In this document: positions 1 to 5,280 of the stretch, in pieces
Layout: every line of letters starts with the position of its first letter
Position numbering within the stretch: position 1 is the first letter of the stretch
Source of the DNA: Methanobacteriota archaeon
GTDB lineage: Archaea; Thermoplasmatota; Poseidoniia; MGIII; CG-Epi1
Reading direction: 5' to 3'
Assembly (NCBI GenBank): GCA_003193815.1
Contig: PSPB01000049.1
Location: 1 to 5,314 of the forward strand
Length of the DNA stretch: 5,314 nucleotides
Position numbers and translations under genes: made by a program
Notes under the pieces: model-generated
The model's database searches: none
Told to the model about the DNA's origin: nothing
Seen by the model: only the letters and a program-made list of their open reading frames with translations

Positions 1-231
1 GTGCAGCCGGTCGTAGCGGCGCCAGTTGCCGCGCAGCCAGTCGTAGCGCAACCCGTGGAGGCAACGCCGGTCGAGGCGGTCGCAGTGCAGCCGGTCGCGG
101 TGCAGCCCGTAGAGGCAACGCCGGTCGAGGCGGTCGCAGTGCAACCGGTTGAGGCCGGGGCAGTCGAAGCGACGCCAGTCGTGGTGAAGGCACAAGTTGT
201 CGAGGACGAAGATGAAATGGAGTTCAGTTGA
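1..231 (+). CDS. 3' end of a Pro/Val/Ala-rich repeat protein (partial)
   Basis: An open frame enters from the left edge and ends at TGA 229-231, so only the last 76 codons are visible. The GTG at position 1 is probably an internal valine codon, not the start. The residues are almost entirely valine, proline, alanine, glutamate and glutamine in degenerate QPV, EATPV and EAVAV units. The last part, VVEDEDEMEFS, is strongly acidic. Such low-complexity segments are usually extended linkers or tails; no catalytic domain or membrane segment is visible in this fragment. An 18-residue unit is repeated in tandem. The gene is followed by a separate promoter for the next gene, so it is probably the last gene of its transcript. 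The reading frame is well supported by its uninterrupted compositional bias. I do not recognise the family, and its function cannot be told from this tail. Confidence 0.7.
   Translation: MQPVVAAPVAAQPVVAQPVEATPVEAVAVQPVAVQPVEATPVEAVAVQPVEAGAVEATPVVVKAQVVEDEDEMEFS
52..159 (+). repeat. 54-bp tandem repeat inside the Pro/Val/Ala tail
   Basis: Two adjacent 54-bp units, 52-105 and 106-159, are nearly identical over their first 44 bases. The differences there are 57 G versus 111 A plus one or two more near the end, and the units then diverge over the last 10 bases. The period of 18 codons keeps the frame and encodes the PVEATPVEAVAVQPV unit twice. The near-identity at third positions suggests recent duplication by slippage or unequal recombination rather than selection on protein sequence alone. 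Shorter QPV-type units flank it on the left. Confidence 0.8.
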
Positions 232-243
232 TTGTTGCCCGGG

Positions 244-281
244 CCAAAATTATATATAGCAGTAAGCAACATGGAGTTTAC
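244..281 (+). promoter_or_regulatory. Archaeal promoter of hsp20 (BRE/TATA)
   Basis: TTATATATA at 250-258 is an excellent archaeal TATA box in otherwise GC-rich DNA. The A-rich CCAAAA at 244-249 just upstream resembles a TFB recognition element. Archaeal transcription normally begins about 25 bp downstream of the TATA centre, which predicts a start near 279-281. That leaves a leader of roughly 34 nt before the hsp20 ATG at 314. The leader holds GAGG at 305-308, five bases ahead of the ATG, as a ribosome binding site. Confidence 0.75.
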
Positions 282-295
282 AACCTAAGGTTGTA
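279..295. promoter_or_regulatory. Palindrome at the hsp20 start site, possible operator
   Basis: TACAACCTAAGGTTGTA is a perfect inverted repeat with 7-bp arms around a 3-bp centre. It lies just downstream of the TATA box, where transcription is predicted to start. A dimeric repressor bound here would block RNA polymerase recruitment, which is the arrangement known for archaeal heat-shock repressors such as Phr of Pyrococcus. I cannot match the sequence to a known operator. In RNA it could instead form a short hairpin at the 5' end of the leader. The symmetry is seen directly; the regulatory role is inference. Confidence 0.5.
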
Positions 296-313
296 TACCG
301 AAACGAGGCAAAA

Positions 314-883
314 ATGAACTGGAAGCGAGACGAGAAAGATGACTGGTTCAGTCAGGACTGGAACTTGGACGACCTGTTTGGCAGCCTGGACGCCGAGTTC
401 AGGCGCATGCGCAAGACGATGGACGAAATGATGCGCGACGCAGCCGAGGGCAACCTGCCCGAGGCAGGCGACAAGTCGCCCTTCGTCTGGGGCTTCAGCA
501 TGCGCTCCGGCCCCGACGGCCGGCCGCAGTTCGAGGAGTTCGGCAACACCAGCCACGGTCTGTTCGGCCCGGCTGGCCAGAAGGCGACGGTGGAAACCGA
601 CAGCCGCGAGCCGCTGACCGACACCAACGAGACCGAGGAGGAGATCGCCATCACGGTCGAGCTCCCCGGCGTTTCGAAAGCCGATATCGATATCGACGCC
701 AGCGAGCTGGAAGTCATAATCAAGGTCGAGACCGACGCGCGCAATTACTACAAGCGGCTGCCGCTGCGGTCGAAGGTCATTCCCGACTCGGCCAAGGCAA
801 CTTACACCAATGGCATCCTCGACCTCGTGCTGAAGAAGCAGGAGTCGGAAAAACCGCAGGGCACCCGGGTCAAGGTCGACTGA
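314..883 (+). CDS. hsp20: Small heat-shock protein, Hsp20/alpha-crystallin family
   Basis: This 189-residue protein is an ATP-independent holdase chaperone of the cytoplasm, expected to form oligomers that bind unfolding proteins. The alpha-crystallin domain runs from about residue 98 to 176. It includes the segment EEEIAITVELPGVSKADI (108-125) and the diagnostic A-x-x-x-NG-I/V-L signature near the end (ATYTNGIL, 162-169). The C-terminus GTRVKVD carries V186-K187-V188, which fits the I/V-x-I/V motif that docks onto neighbouring subunits. The N-terminal 95 residues are unusually charged and include PFVWGFSMRSGPDGRP (56-71) followed by an EEFGN segment, a stretch I associate with archaeal Hsp20 proteins. 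GAGG at 305-308 supports the ATG at 314. It has its own promoter with a palindrome at the start site, and it converges on nadM. The family call is firm; which clients it protects is unknown. Confidence 0.93.
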   Translation: MNWKRDEKDDWFSQDWNLDDLFGSLDAEFRRMRKTMDEMMRDAAEGNLPEAGDKSPFVWGFSMRSGPDGRPQFEEFGNTSHGLFGPAGQKATVETDSREPLTDTNETEEEIAITVELPGVSKADIDIDASELEVIIKVETDARNYYKRLPLRSKVIPDSAKATYTNGILDLVLKKQESEKPQGTRVKVD

Positions 884-904
884 AACGGGTTTCGCAATCT
901 TTTA
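882..904 (+). terminator. Weak terminator-like element after hsp20
   Basis: GAAACGGGTTTC at 882-893 is an inverted repeat with 5-bp arms that starts inside the hsp20 stop codon. The T-rich tract TCTTTTA (898-904) follows. Archaeal termination depends mainly on U-rich tracts, so this is a reasonable end point for the hsp20 transcript. The T run is short and interrupted, which limits confidence. The remainder of the 59-bp convergent spacer holds the palindrome ATATGCATAT (904-913) and nothing else I can name. On the minus strand, downstream of nadM, no T run is visible. Confidence 0.35.
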
Positions 905-942
905 TATGCATATCTTCGAGAGCCATGAGGCTGTCCGCAGCG

Positions 943-1449
943 CTATCCCGGTGCCAGCGACCGCAGCCGTTCCGGGCCGCCGTAGCGCTGCACCAGCGCC
1001 GCCACTTCGGGCTGCAGCGCCGTCTCCCATGCCCCCGCCGCGGCCAAGGCCTGACGGATGGCGCCGCCCTCCCACTCCCGGCGGTTCTGCAGCTCCGGCG
1101 CGATAACACGGTAGCCGGCCGCGCCAAATAGCCGCTGCACCAGCGCGTTGGCGGAATAGACGCAGTCGAACGGCCCCAGCCGTGCGACGACGTGCGCGAC
1201 CCAGCGGTCGTAGTCGTTGAGGTCCGCGACCGCTACGATGGCCCGCGGTGCGAGGCCGGCCGCCGCCATTCCGGTCGCGACCATTTCGCGCCGCTCGCCG
1301 GCCGAGAAGGGGTTTTCCCACGTTGCGGCTTCCTGCGCCGAGCCAATCATCACCAGCAGTTCGTGGCCGTCGGCGACCGCCGTTTGCGCGATGGCGAGGT
1401 GGCCACGGTGGAAGGGCTGGAAACGCCCCGGCAGCAGCGCGACGCTCAT
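943..1449 (-). CDS. nadM: Nicotinamide-nucleotide adenylyltransferase, archaeal NadM type
   Basis: The 168-residue product transfers AMP from ATP to nicotinamide mononucleotide, giving NAD and pyrophosphate, the last step of NAD synthesis in the cytoplasm. The nucleotidyltransferase signature GRFQPFHRGH occupies residues 8-17, with the HxGH motif at 14-17. Further family landmarks are IGSAQE (35-40), NPFSAGER (46-53) and YSANALVQRLF (98-108), which match the archaeal NadM pattern rather than bacterial NadD. The C-terminal phosphate-binding motif, usually of the form SGTxVR, reads WEGGAIRQ (126-133), so the usual serine and threonine are replaced while the arginine is kept. The ATG at 1449-1447 overlaps the serS stop as ATGA, which implies co-transcription and coupled translation; no strong ribosome binding site precedes it. 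The length is normal for the family. The reading frame stays open far upstream through serS, but the motifs begin at this ATG. Confidence 0.93.
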   Translation of the reverse strand: MSVALLPGRFQPFHRGHLAIAQTAVADGHELLVMIGSAQEAATWENPFSAGERREMVATGMAAAGLAPRAIVAVADLNDYDRWVAHVVARLGPFDCVYSANALVQRLFGAAGYRVIAPELQNRREWEGGAIRQALAAAGAWETALQPEVAALVQRYGGPERLRSLAPG

Positions 1450-2717
1450 GCCGGCAGCAGCGCTTCCGCGTCGCCCATCCACTTGCGCAACGGTTTGGGA
1501 ATGGCGACCGAACCGTCCGCCCGTTGGCAGTTCTCGAGGATGGCGGCTAGCGTGCGTGTGGTGGCGATGCCGGTCGCGTTGAGCGTGTGCGGCGTCGCGG
1601 TCCCGTCGGGGGTGCGGTAGCGCATGTTCAGCCGCACGGACTGGTAGGCGGTGCAGTTGCTGGCGCTGACGACCTCCTTCCACTCTCCCACGCTGGGCAT
1701 CCACGCCTCGAGGTCGAACTTGCGCGCGGCGACGGTCCCGATGTCGCCGGTGCACATCTCGACGACGCGGAACGGTAATTCGAGCCTTGCGAGGAGGTCG
1801 ACCGCGTTCTGCAACAGCTCCTCGTGCAGCGCGGCCGAATCCTCCGGTTTGCAGATGACAACTTGCTCGACTTTCGCGAACTGGTGGACGCGCCAGATGC
1901 CCCTGTCGGAGAGGCCGTGCGCGCCCACCTCGCGCCGGAAATTGGTCGAGAGCCCGCAGAACTTTAGCGGTAGCGATTTCGGTTCGAGGATTTCGTCGCG
2001 GAAGCGCGCGGTCAGCGGATGCTCCGAAGTGGCAATCAGGTACAAGTCGTGGTCCTCGATTTTGTACATCACCTCCTCGAAGTCGCCCAAATCGACGACG
2101 CCTTCGTACGCCTCGCGGTTCATCACGAAAGGCGGCACCACCGGCTCGTAGCCGCGTTCCGCCAGCAGCTCGACCGCGTAGTTCACCAGCGCCAGCTCGA
2201 GCCGCGCCAGTCCCCCGGTAAGGAAGTAGAAGCGGCGCCCGGCGATTTTCGCGGCACGCTCGAGGTCGGCGCCCGCGAGCGTCTCGAGCAGCTCGTTGTG
2301 CGATTTCGGCTCGAAGCTGAAATCGCTCCGGTCGCCGTGCTGCGCCAGCTCGACGTTCCCGTCGGGGCCGTCGCCTTGCGGGACCGCCTCGTCGAGCAGG
2401 TTGGGGACCCGCATCCGCGCTGCGTCGCGCTCCGCCAGCGCCGCGGCGGTCTCCTGCTCGAGCTGCGGCAGCCGCGACTTGAGAGCTTGCATCTGCTCCA
2501 GCAGCGGCTCCGCGTCGTCGCCAGTCTTCTTGGCGGCGCCGATTTCGCGCGAAATGCGGTTGCGGTCGCTGCGCAGCTTGTTGCCTTCGTCGATGAGGCT
2601 GCGCCAACGGTCGTCGGTGGCGATGACCGTCTCGGCAGCGGCGCGGTCGAGCCCGCGCCGCTCGAGGTCGGCGAATATCGCTGCGGGCGAGTCGCGGAAC
2701 TGCGCCATCTCGAGCAT
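1446..2717 (-). CDS. serS: Seryl-tRNA synthetase (class II)
   Basis: The 423-residue enzyme charges tRNA-Ser with serine using ATP, and also supplies Ser-tRNA for selenocysteine in organisms that use it. An N-terminal helical arm, rich in charged and alanine residues, spans about 28-105 and is expected to form the antiparallel coiled coil that grips the tRNA long variable arm. The class II core follows: the serine-binding ATSEHPLT (229-236), motif 2 NFRREVG with RVHQF (259-280), the serine-recognition segment around KEVVSASNCTAYQ (347-359), and motif 3 HTLNATGIATTRT (377-389) with Arg388. The ATTRT form of motif 3 resembles eukaryotic and archaeal enzymes more than bacterial GLAVGRT. The start at 2717 is preferred over the internal ATG at 2708 because MLEMAQFRDSP aligns residue for residue with the usual MLD...R..P beginning. 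It is the ordinary SerRS, not the rare methanogen type. nadM follows in the same transcript. Confidence 0.95.
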   Translation of the reverse strand: MLEMAQFRDSPAAIFADLERRGLDRAAAETVIATDDRWRSLIDEGNKLRSDRNRISREIGAAKKTGDDAEPLLEQMQALKSRLPQLEQETAAALAERDAARMRVPNLLDEAVPQGDGPDGNVELAQHGDRSDFSFEPKSHNELLETLAGADLERAAKIAGRRFYFLTGGLARLELALVNYAVELLAERGYEPVVPPFVMNREAYEGVVDLGDFEEVMYKIEDHDLYLIATSEHPLTARFRDEILEPKSLPLKFCGLSTNFRREVGAHGLSDRGIWRVHQFAKVEQVVICKPEDSAALHEELLQNAVDLLARLELPFRVVEMCTGDIGTVAARKFDLEAWMPSVGEWKEVVSASNCTAYQSVRLNMRYRTPDGTATPHTLNATGIATTRTLAAILENCQRADGSVAIPKPLRKWMGDAEALLPA

Positions 2718-2765
2718 CCAGTCGGCAACGCCAGCGGGCTTTATGGCTTCGCGCTCTGGGCGCCC
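2718..2765. promoter_or_regulatory. Divergent serS/hutI promoter with one central TATA-like element
   Basis: Only 48 bp separate the two divergent start codons. The single AT-rich stretch is CTTTATGG (2739-2746), read as CCATAAAG on the minus strand. Its centre lies about 23-24 bp before the hutI ATG at 2766 and about 25-26 bp before the serS ATG at 2717. Both distances equal the usual TATA-to-start spacing, so both mRNAs could begin at or next to their start codons. Neither gene has a recognisable ribosome binding site, which is consistent with leaderless transcripts. That one TATA element drives both directions is inference. Confidence 0.5.
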
Positions 2766-3971
2766 ATGCTGTTGCTGAAGGGTGCGGCGCAGGTCGCTTC
2801 GCCCCCCGCATCGGATTCGCCGCTGGCGGGCGACGCGATGGGACGCATCGAACTGCACACCCGCAGCGACGTCGCGATTCGCAACGGCCGCATCGTTGAG
2901 GTGGGGCGCAAGCTCGACTACCCCGACGCCGAAACCATAGACGCGCGCGGCAAGGTTGTCGTTCCCGGTTTCGTCGACCCGCACACCCATCTCGTCTGGG
3001 CCGGCTCGCGCGAGCACGAACTGGAGTGGAAGTTGCAAGGCCGTAGCTACCAGGATATCCTAGCCGATGGCGGCGGCATCCTGCGCACTGTCCGCGAGAC
3101 CCGCGCCGCCGATGAGGAGGAGCTGCGCGAGCAGTCGCTGAAGCGACTGCGCAACGCGACCCGCACGGGGACGACGACCATCGAGGTGAAGTCGGGCTAC
3201 GGGCTCCAGCGTGAGGAGGAGCTGAAGCAGCTGCGCGTCGCGCGCTGGCTCGGCGAGCAGGGGCTGGCCGAGGTGGTTTCGACCTTCATGGGCGCGCACG
3301 CGCTGCCCGACGACACGAGCCGCGCCGAATATCTGGAGCAGCTAGAGCAGATGCTGCCCGACGCGGCGGAACTGGCGGAATATTGCGACGTCTTTTGCGA
3401 GGAGGGTGCGTTCACCGTCGACGAGTCGCGCCGCCTGCTCGAGGCGGCGCGCGAGGCGGGCATGGGGTTGCGCATCCACGCCGATGAGTTTGGCGACAGC
3501 GGCGGCGGCACGCTCGGCGCAGAACTGAGCGTTGCGTCGGCCGACCACCTGGCCGGTTCCACGCTGGATACCATCGAGGCGCTGCGTGATGCTGGGACGA
3601 CGGGCATCCTGCTGCCCGGCACGCCGCTGGCGCTGCTCTCTTCCGAGTTCGCGCCGGCGCGTAAGATGGTCGCCGCGGGGCTTCCGCTGGCGCTTGCGAC
3701 CGACTGCAACCCCAACTGTTACACCGAGTCGATGCAGATGGTGATGCAGCTGGCGGTCTTCCGCATGGGACTGATGCCGGCCGAGGCGCTGACCGCCGCG
3801 ACGCTCAACGGCGCGCTGGCGCTGGGGCGCAGCAACCGCGGTGCGATTGCGCCGGGCTGGCGTGCCGACCTGTTGGTGTGCGACGTCCCTGACTACCGCC
3901 ACCTGACCTACCATTTCGGCATCAACCATGTCGAGACCGTGATTATCGGCGGCCGGGTCGTCAATGCCTGA
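2766..3971 (+). CDS. hutI: Imidazolonepropionase
   Basis: The 401-residue enzyme hydrolyses 4-imidazolone-5-propanoate to N-formimino-L-glutamate, the third step of histidine degradation, and belongs to the metal-dependent amidohydrolase superfamily. The metal ligands are visible: His73 and His75 in VDPHTHL, His238 in RIHADEF, and Asp313 in ATDCNPN. Glu241 and His261 (SADHL) match the catalytic residues of the Bacillus subtilis enzyme, and Arg82, Tyr145 (VKSGYGL) and His178 (GAHAL) match its substrate-binding residues at a constant offset. The start at 2766 is supported because MLLLKGAAQV and the following loop fit the N-terminal beta sandwich. The frame remains open far upstream, but that stretch lies opposite serS. 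The other hut genes are not in the window. The stop overlaps the next gene by 8 nt, so the two are probably co-transcribed. The call is firm. Confidence 0.95.
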   Translation: MLLLKGAAQVASPPASDSPLAGDAMGRIELHTRSDVAIRNGRIVEVGRKLDYPDAETIDARGKVVVPGFVDPHTHLVWAGSREHELEWKLQGRSYQDILADGGGILRTVRETRAADEEELREQSLKRLRNATRTGTTTIEVKSGYGLQREEELKQLRVARWLGEQGLAEVVSTFMGAHALPDDTSRAEYLEQLEQMLPDAAELAEYCDVFCEEGAFTVDESRRLLEAAREAGMGLRIHADEFGDSGGGTLGAELSVASADHLAGSTLDTIEALRDAGTTGILLPGTPLALLSSEFAPARKMVAAGLPLALATDCNPNCYTESMQMVMQLAVFRMGLMPAEALTAATLNGALALGRSNRGAIAPGWRADLLVCDVPDYRHLTYHFGINHVETVIIGGRVVNA

Positions 3972-4941
3972 ACCGCTGCGACGCGCGGGCGAGGCGCTCT
4001 GGGAAGGCGCGCTCTATACCCTGTCGCTGCCGGAGCGCTACCTGCGCGGGCTGACCGCGCTGCTGGGCGGGATGCTGAAGGAGACCACCGACCTGCTCGT
4101 GCCGGACTTCGTCAAGGATACCACCAGCTACAACCTGTTCGTCGGCAACATCCTGCGCTTCGCGGTCGAGAACGTCGGCGGGGTTGAGGGCGTCTACGAC
4201 GACGAAGGCCTGAGCGGAGATTACGCGACGCGCAAGCTGCTCGGCAATGCTATCGAGGGCATCGGCGTCGCGACGGTGCACCTTTCGCCGCTGTGGGTCT
4301 TCGCCTTCTTCGCCGACTCGGTCAAGGGAGGGCAGGCGTATCTCAACCGGCTCCACGGCGAGCTGGTCGCCAAGGGCTACCTTGACGAGGCGAGCGAGCC
4401 CGGCTCGCTCGTCGAGCTGCTTGAAGGCATTGAACGCACCACCGCTAGCTTCGCGCAGAACATCGACGCGCCGCCGCTCTCACGTGAGCAGGTGCGCGAG
4501 AACATCGACGAAATCCGCGACTCCATCGGCGAGTTGCTCTCGACCACCGGCCGCGCCGCGGGTGACGTCAGCGACGAGGTCGCCAGTGTGATGCAGGATT
4601 TTCTGGCGACCGCCACCGATGAGGGGCAGTCGCTGCTCGAGCTGGGGGGTGTGATGACGCTGCAGGCGACCGCGCGCGCACGGCAAGCGGCCGGGCTCGC
4701 CGTCACCGCGCCGCAGGTGGCGGGCAAGATGCTCTACGAGAACATCCTGGGCTACTACGGCGATACGCTGTCCGACATCCACGAGCACGGCTACGCGGCG
4801 GTTGCGAGCGAGACCATCGAGCCCTACGGCAACGCTATCATGAAGCAGTTCAGCGGCGAGCAGGAGACCTGGACTGGCAAGCTGTTCCGCGGCTCGGCGC
4901 GCGGGCTGAAGCGGGTTTTCGGCATGCAAAGCTCCAAATAG
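3964..4941 (+). CDS. Conserved-looking protein of unknown function, coupled to hutI
   Basis: I do not recognise this 325-residue protein. It appears largely alpha-helical. The N-terminal 120 residues are the most structured-looking, with LPERYLRGLTALLGGMLKET (22-41), a Y-N-L-F segment (56-59), FAVENVGGVEGVYDD (66-80) and a hydrophobic stretch around 98-117 (GVATVHLSPLWVFAFF) that could be a buried helix or a weak membrane-associated one. No signal peptide is evident. Residues 140-225 are acidic and amphipathic, with EIRDSIGELL and EVASVMQDFL repeats suggesting helical bundles. The C-terminus after about 305 turns basic (KLFRGSARGLKRVFG), as seen in segments that touch membranes or nucleic acid. 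The ATG at 3964 overlaps the hutI stop, so translation is likely coupled, but nothing in the sequence shows an enzymatic link to histidine use. Codon and base use resemble the neighbours. It is surely a gene because the frame is long and the protein composition is sensible; its function is open. Confidence 0.85.
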   Translation: MPEPLRRAGEALWEGALYTLSLPERYLRGLTALLGGMLKETTDLLVPDFVKDTTSYNLFVGNILRFAVENVGGVEGVYDDEGLSGDYATRKLLGNAIEGIGVATVHLSPLWVFAFFADSVKGGQAYLNRLHGELVAKGYLDEASEPGSLVELLEGIERTTASFAQNIDAPPLSREQVRENIDEIRDSIGELLSTTGRAAGDVSDEVASVMQDFLATATDEGQSLLELGGVMTLQATARARQAAGLAVTAPQVAGKMLYENILGYYGDTLSDIHEHGYAAVASETIEPYGNAIMKQFSGEQETWTGKLFRGSARGLKRVFGMQSSK

Positions 4942-5253
4942 TCGTCCTGACGAAAGGGAGGGCTGAGCTTGGCCGGGGAGCTAGACGTACCCTGTGACCC
5001 CCAACCGCCTTCAGGGGGGGCGACAGCCGGCGGCGGCGCACCCAGTGGGTCGCCCAATCCGCAATCCGACCGTGAAGTCCTGTCCTCCGGGGTCGCAGGC
5101 GGTCAGTGCGGTCTGCCGGAGGGCAGGCCGTCGGCCTTCACCACGGGAATCGGGTCAGGCCCGGAAGGGAGCAGCCCCACCGTGGACTTCCGACGCTCGG
5201 ATGGGTAGCGGGGCGGAGAAGGAGCGCGGCAGCGGGCGCTCCGCCAGGACGAC
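4941..5253 (+). ncRNA. Archaeal signal recognition particle RNA (7S RNA)
   Basis: This RNA scaffolds SRP19 and SRP54 and delivers nascent membrane and secreted proteins to the translocon. Helix 1 closes the molecule with nine pairs, 4941-4949 with 5245-5253, and sets the approximate ends. In the Alu domain, GGCTG (4961-4965) pairs with CAGCC (5024-5028) as helix 2. Hairpins 3 and 4 follow, and TGTGA (4993-4997) fits the conserved UGUNR turn. Helix 5 contains, among others, 5064-5069 with 5197-5202 and 5075-5080 with 5184-5189 or nearby. Helix 6 is 5111-5117 with 5122-5128, capped by a GGAG tetraloop suited to SRP19. Helix 8 has its outer stem at 5141-5146/5180-5185, the internal-loop strands around 5155-5159 and 5170-5174, and the GGAA tetraloop at 5163-5166, the SRP54 binding site. 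The length of about 313 nt is typical for archaea. The family is certain; the exact ends are not. No promoter is obvious just upstream. Confidence 0.92.
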
Positions 5254-5280
5254 AACGCCGGTGGCTCGGCACCCGAATCA

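Noticed and set aside
271..288. Five-codon upstream frame (ATG to TAA) before hsp20
   Set aside because: It begins ahead of the predicted transcription start and has no ribosome binding site, so it is most likely chance.
278..744. Minus-strand open frames opposite hsp20
   Set aside because: They overlap a well-supported gene and have no recognisable motifs.
902..1620. Plus-strand and alternative minus-strand frames over nadM and the end of serS
   Set aside because: Low-complexity Arg/Pro/Ala translations typical of GC-rich shadow frames, without motifs or start signals.
2019..2765. Upstream extension of the hutI frame by about 249 codons
   Set aside because: It lies opposite serS and has the composition of an antisense shadow. 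Imidazolonepropionase family length and N-terminal fold fit the ATG at 2766.
943..2811. A single 622-codon open frame on the minus strand spanning nadM and most of the serS region, suggesting a fusion
   Set aside because: Only the part after 1449 has family motifs. Upstream it is an arginine- and alanine-rich out-of-frame reading of serS, a result of high GC.
3060..3929. Minus-strand frames opposite hutI
   Set aside because: The plus strand holds intact catalytic residues over the whole stretch; the antisense translations are repetitive and featureless.
4990..5260. Possible riboswitch or group of GC-rich hairpins
   Set aside because: The GGAA-capped helix 8, GGAG-capped helix 6, UGUNR turn and closing helix 1 identify it as SRP RNA.
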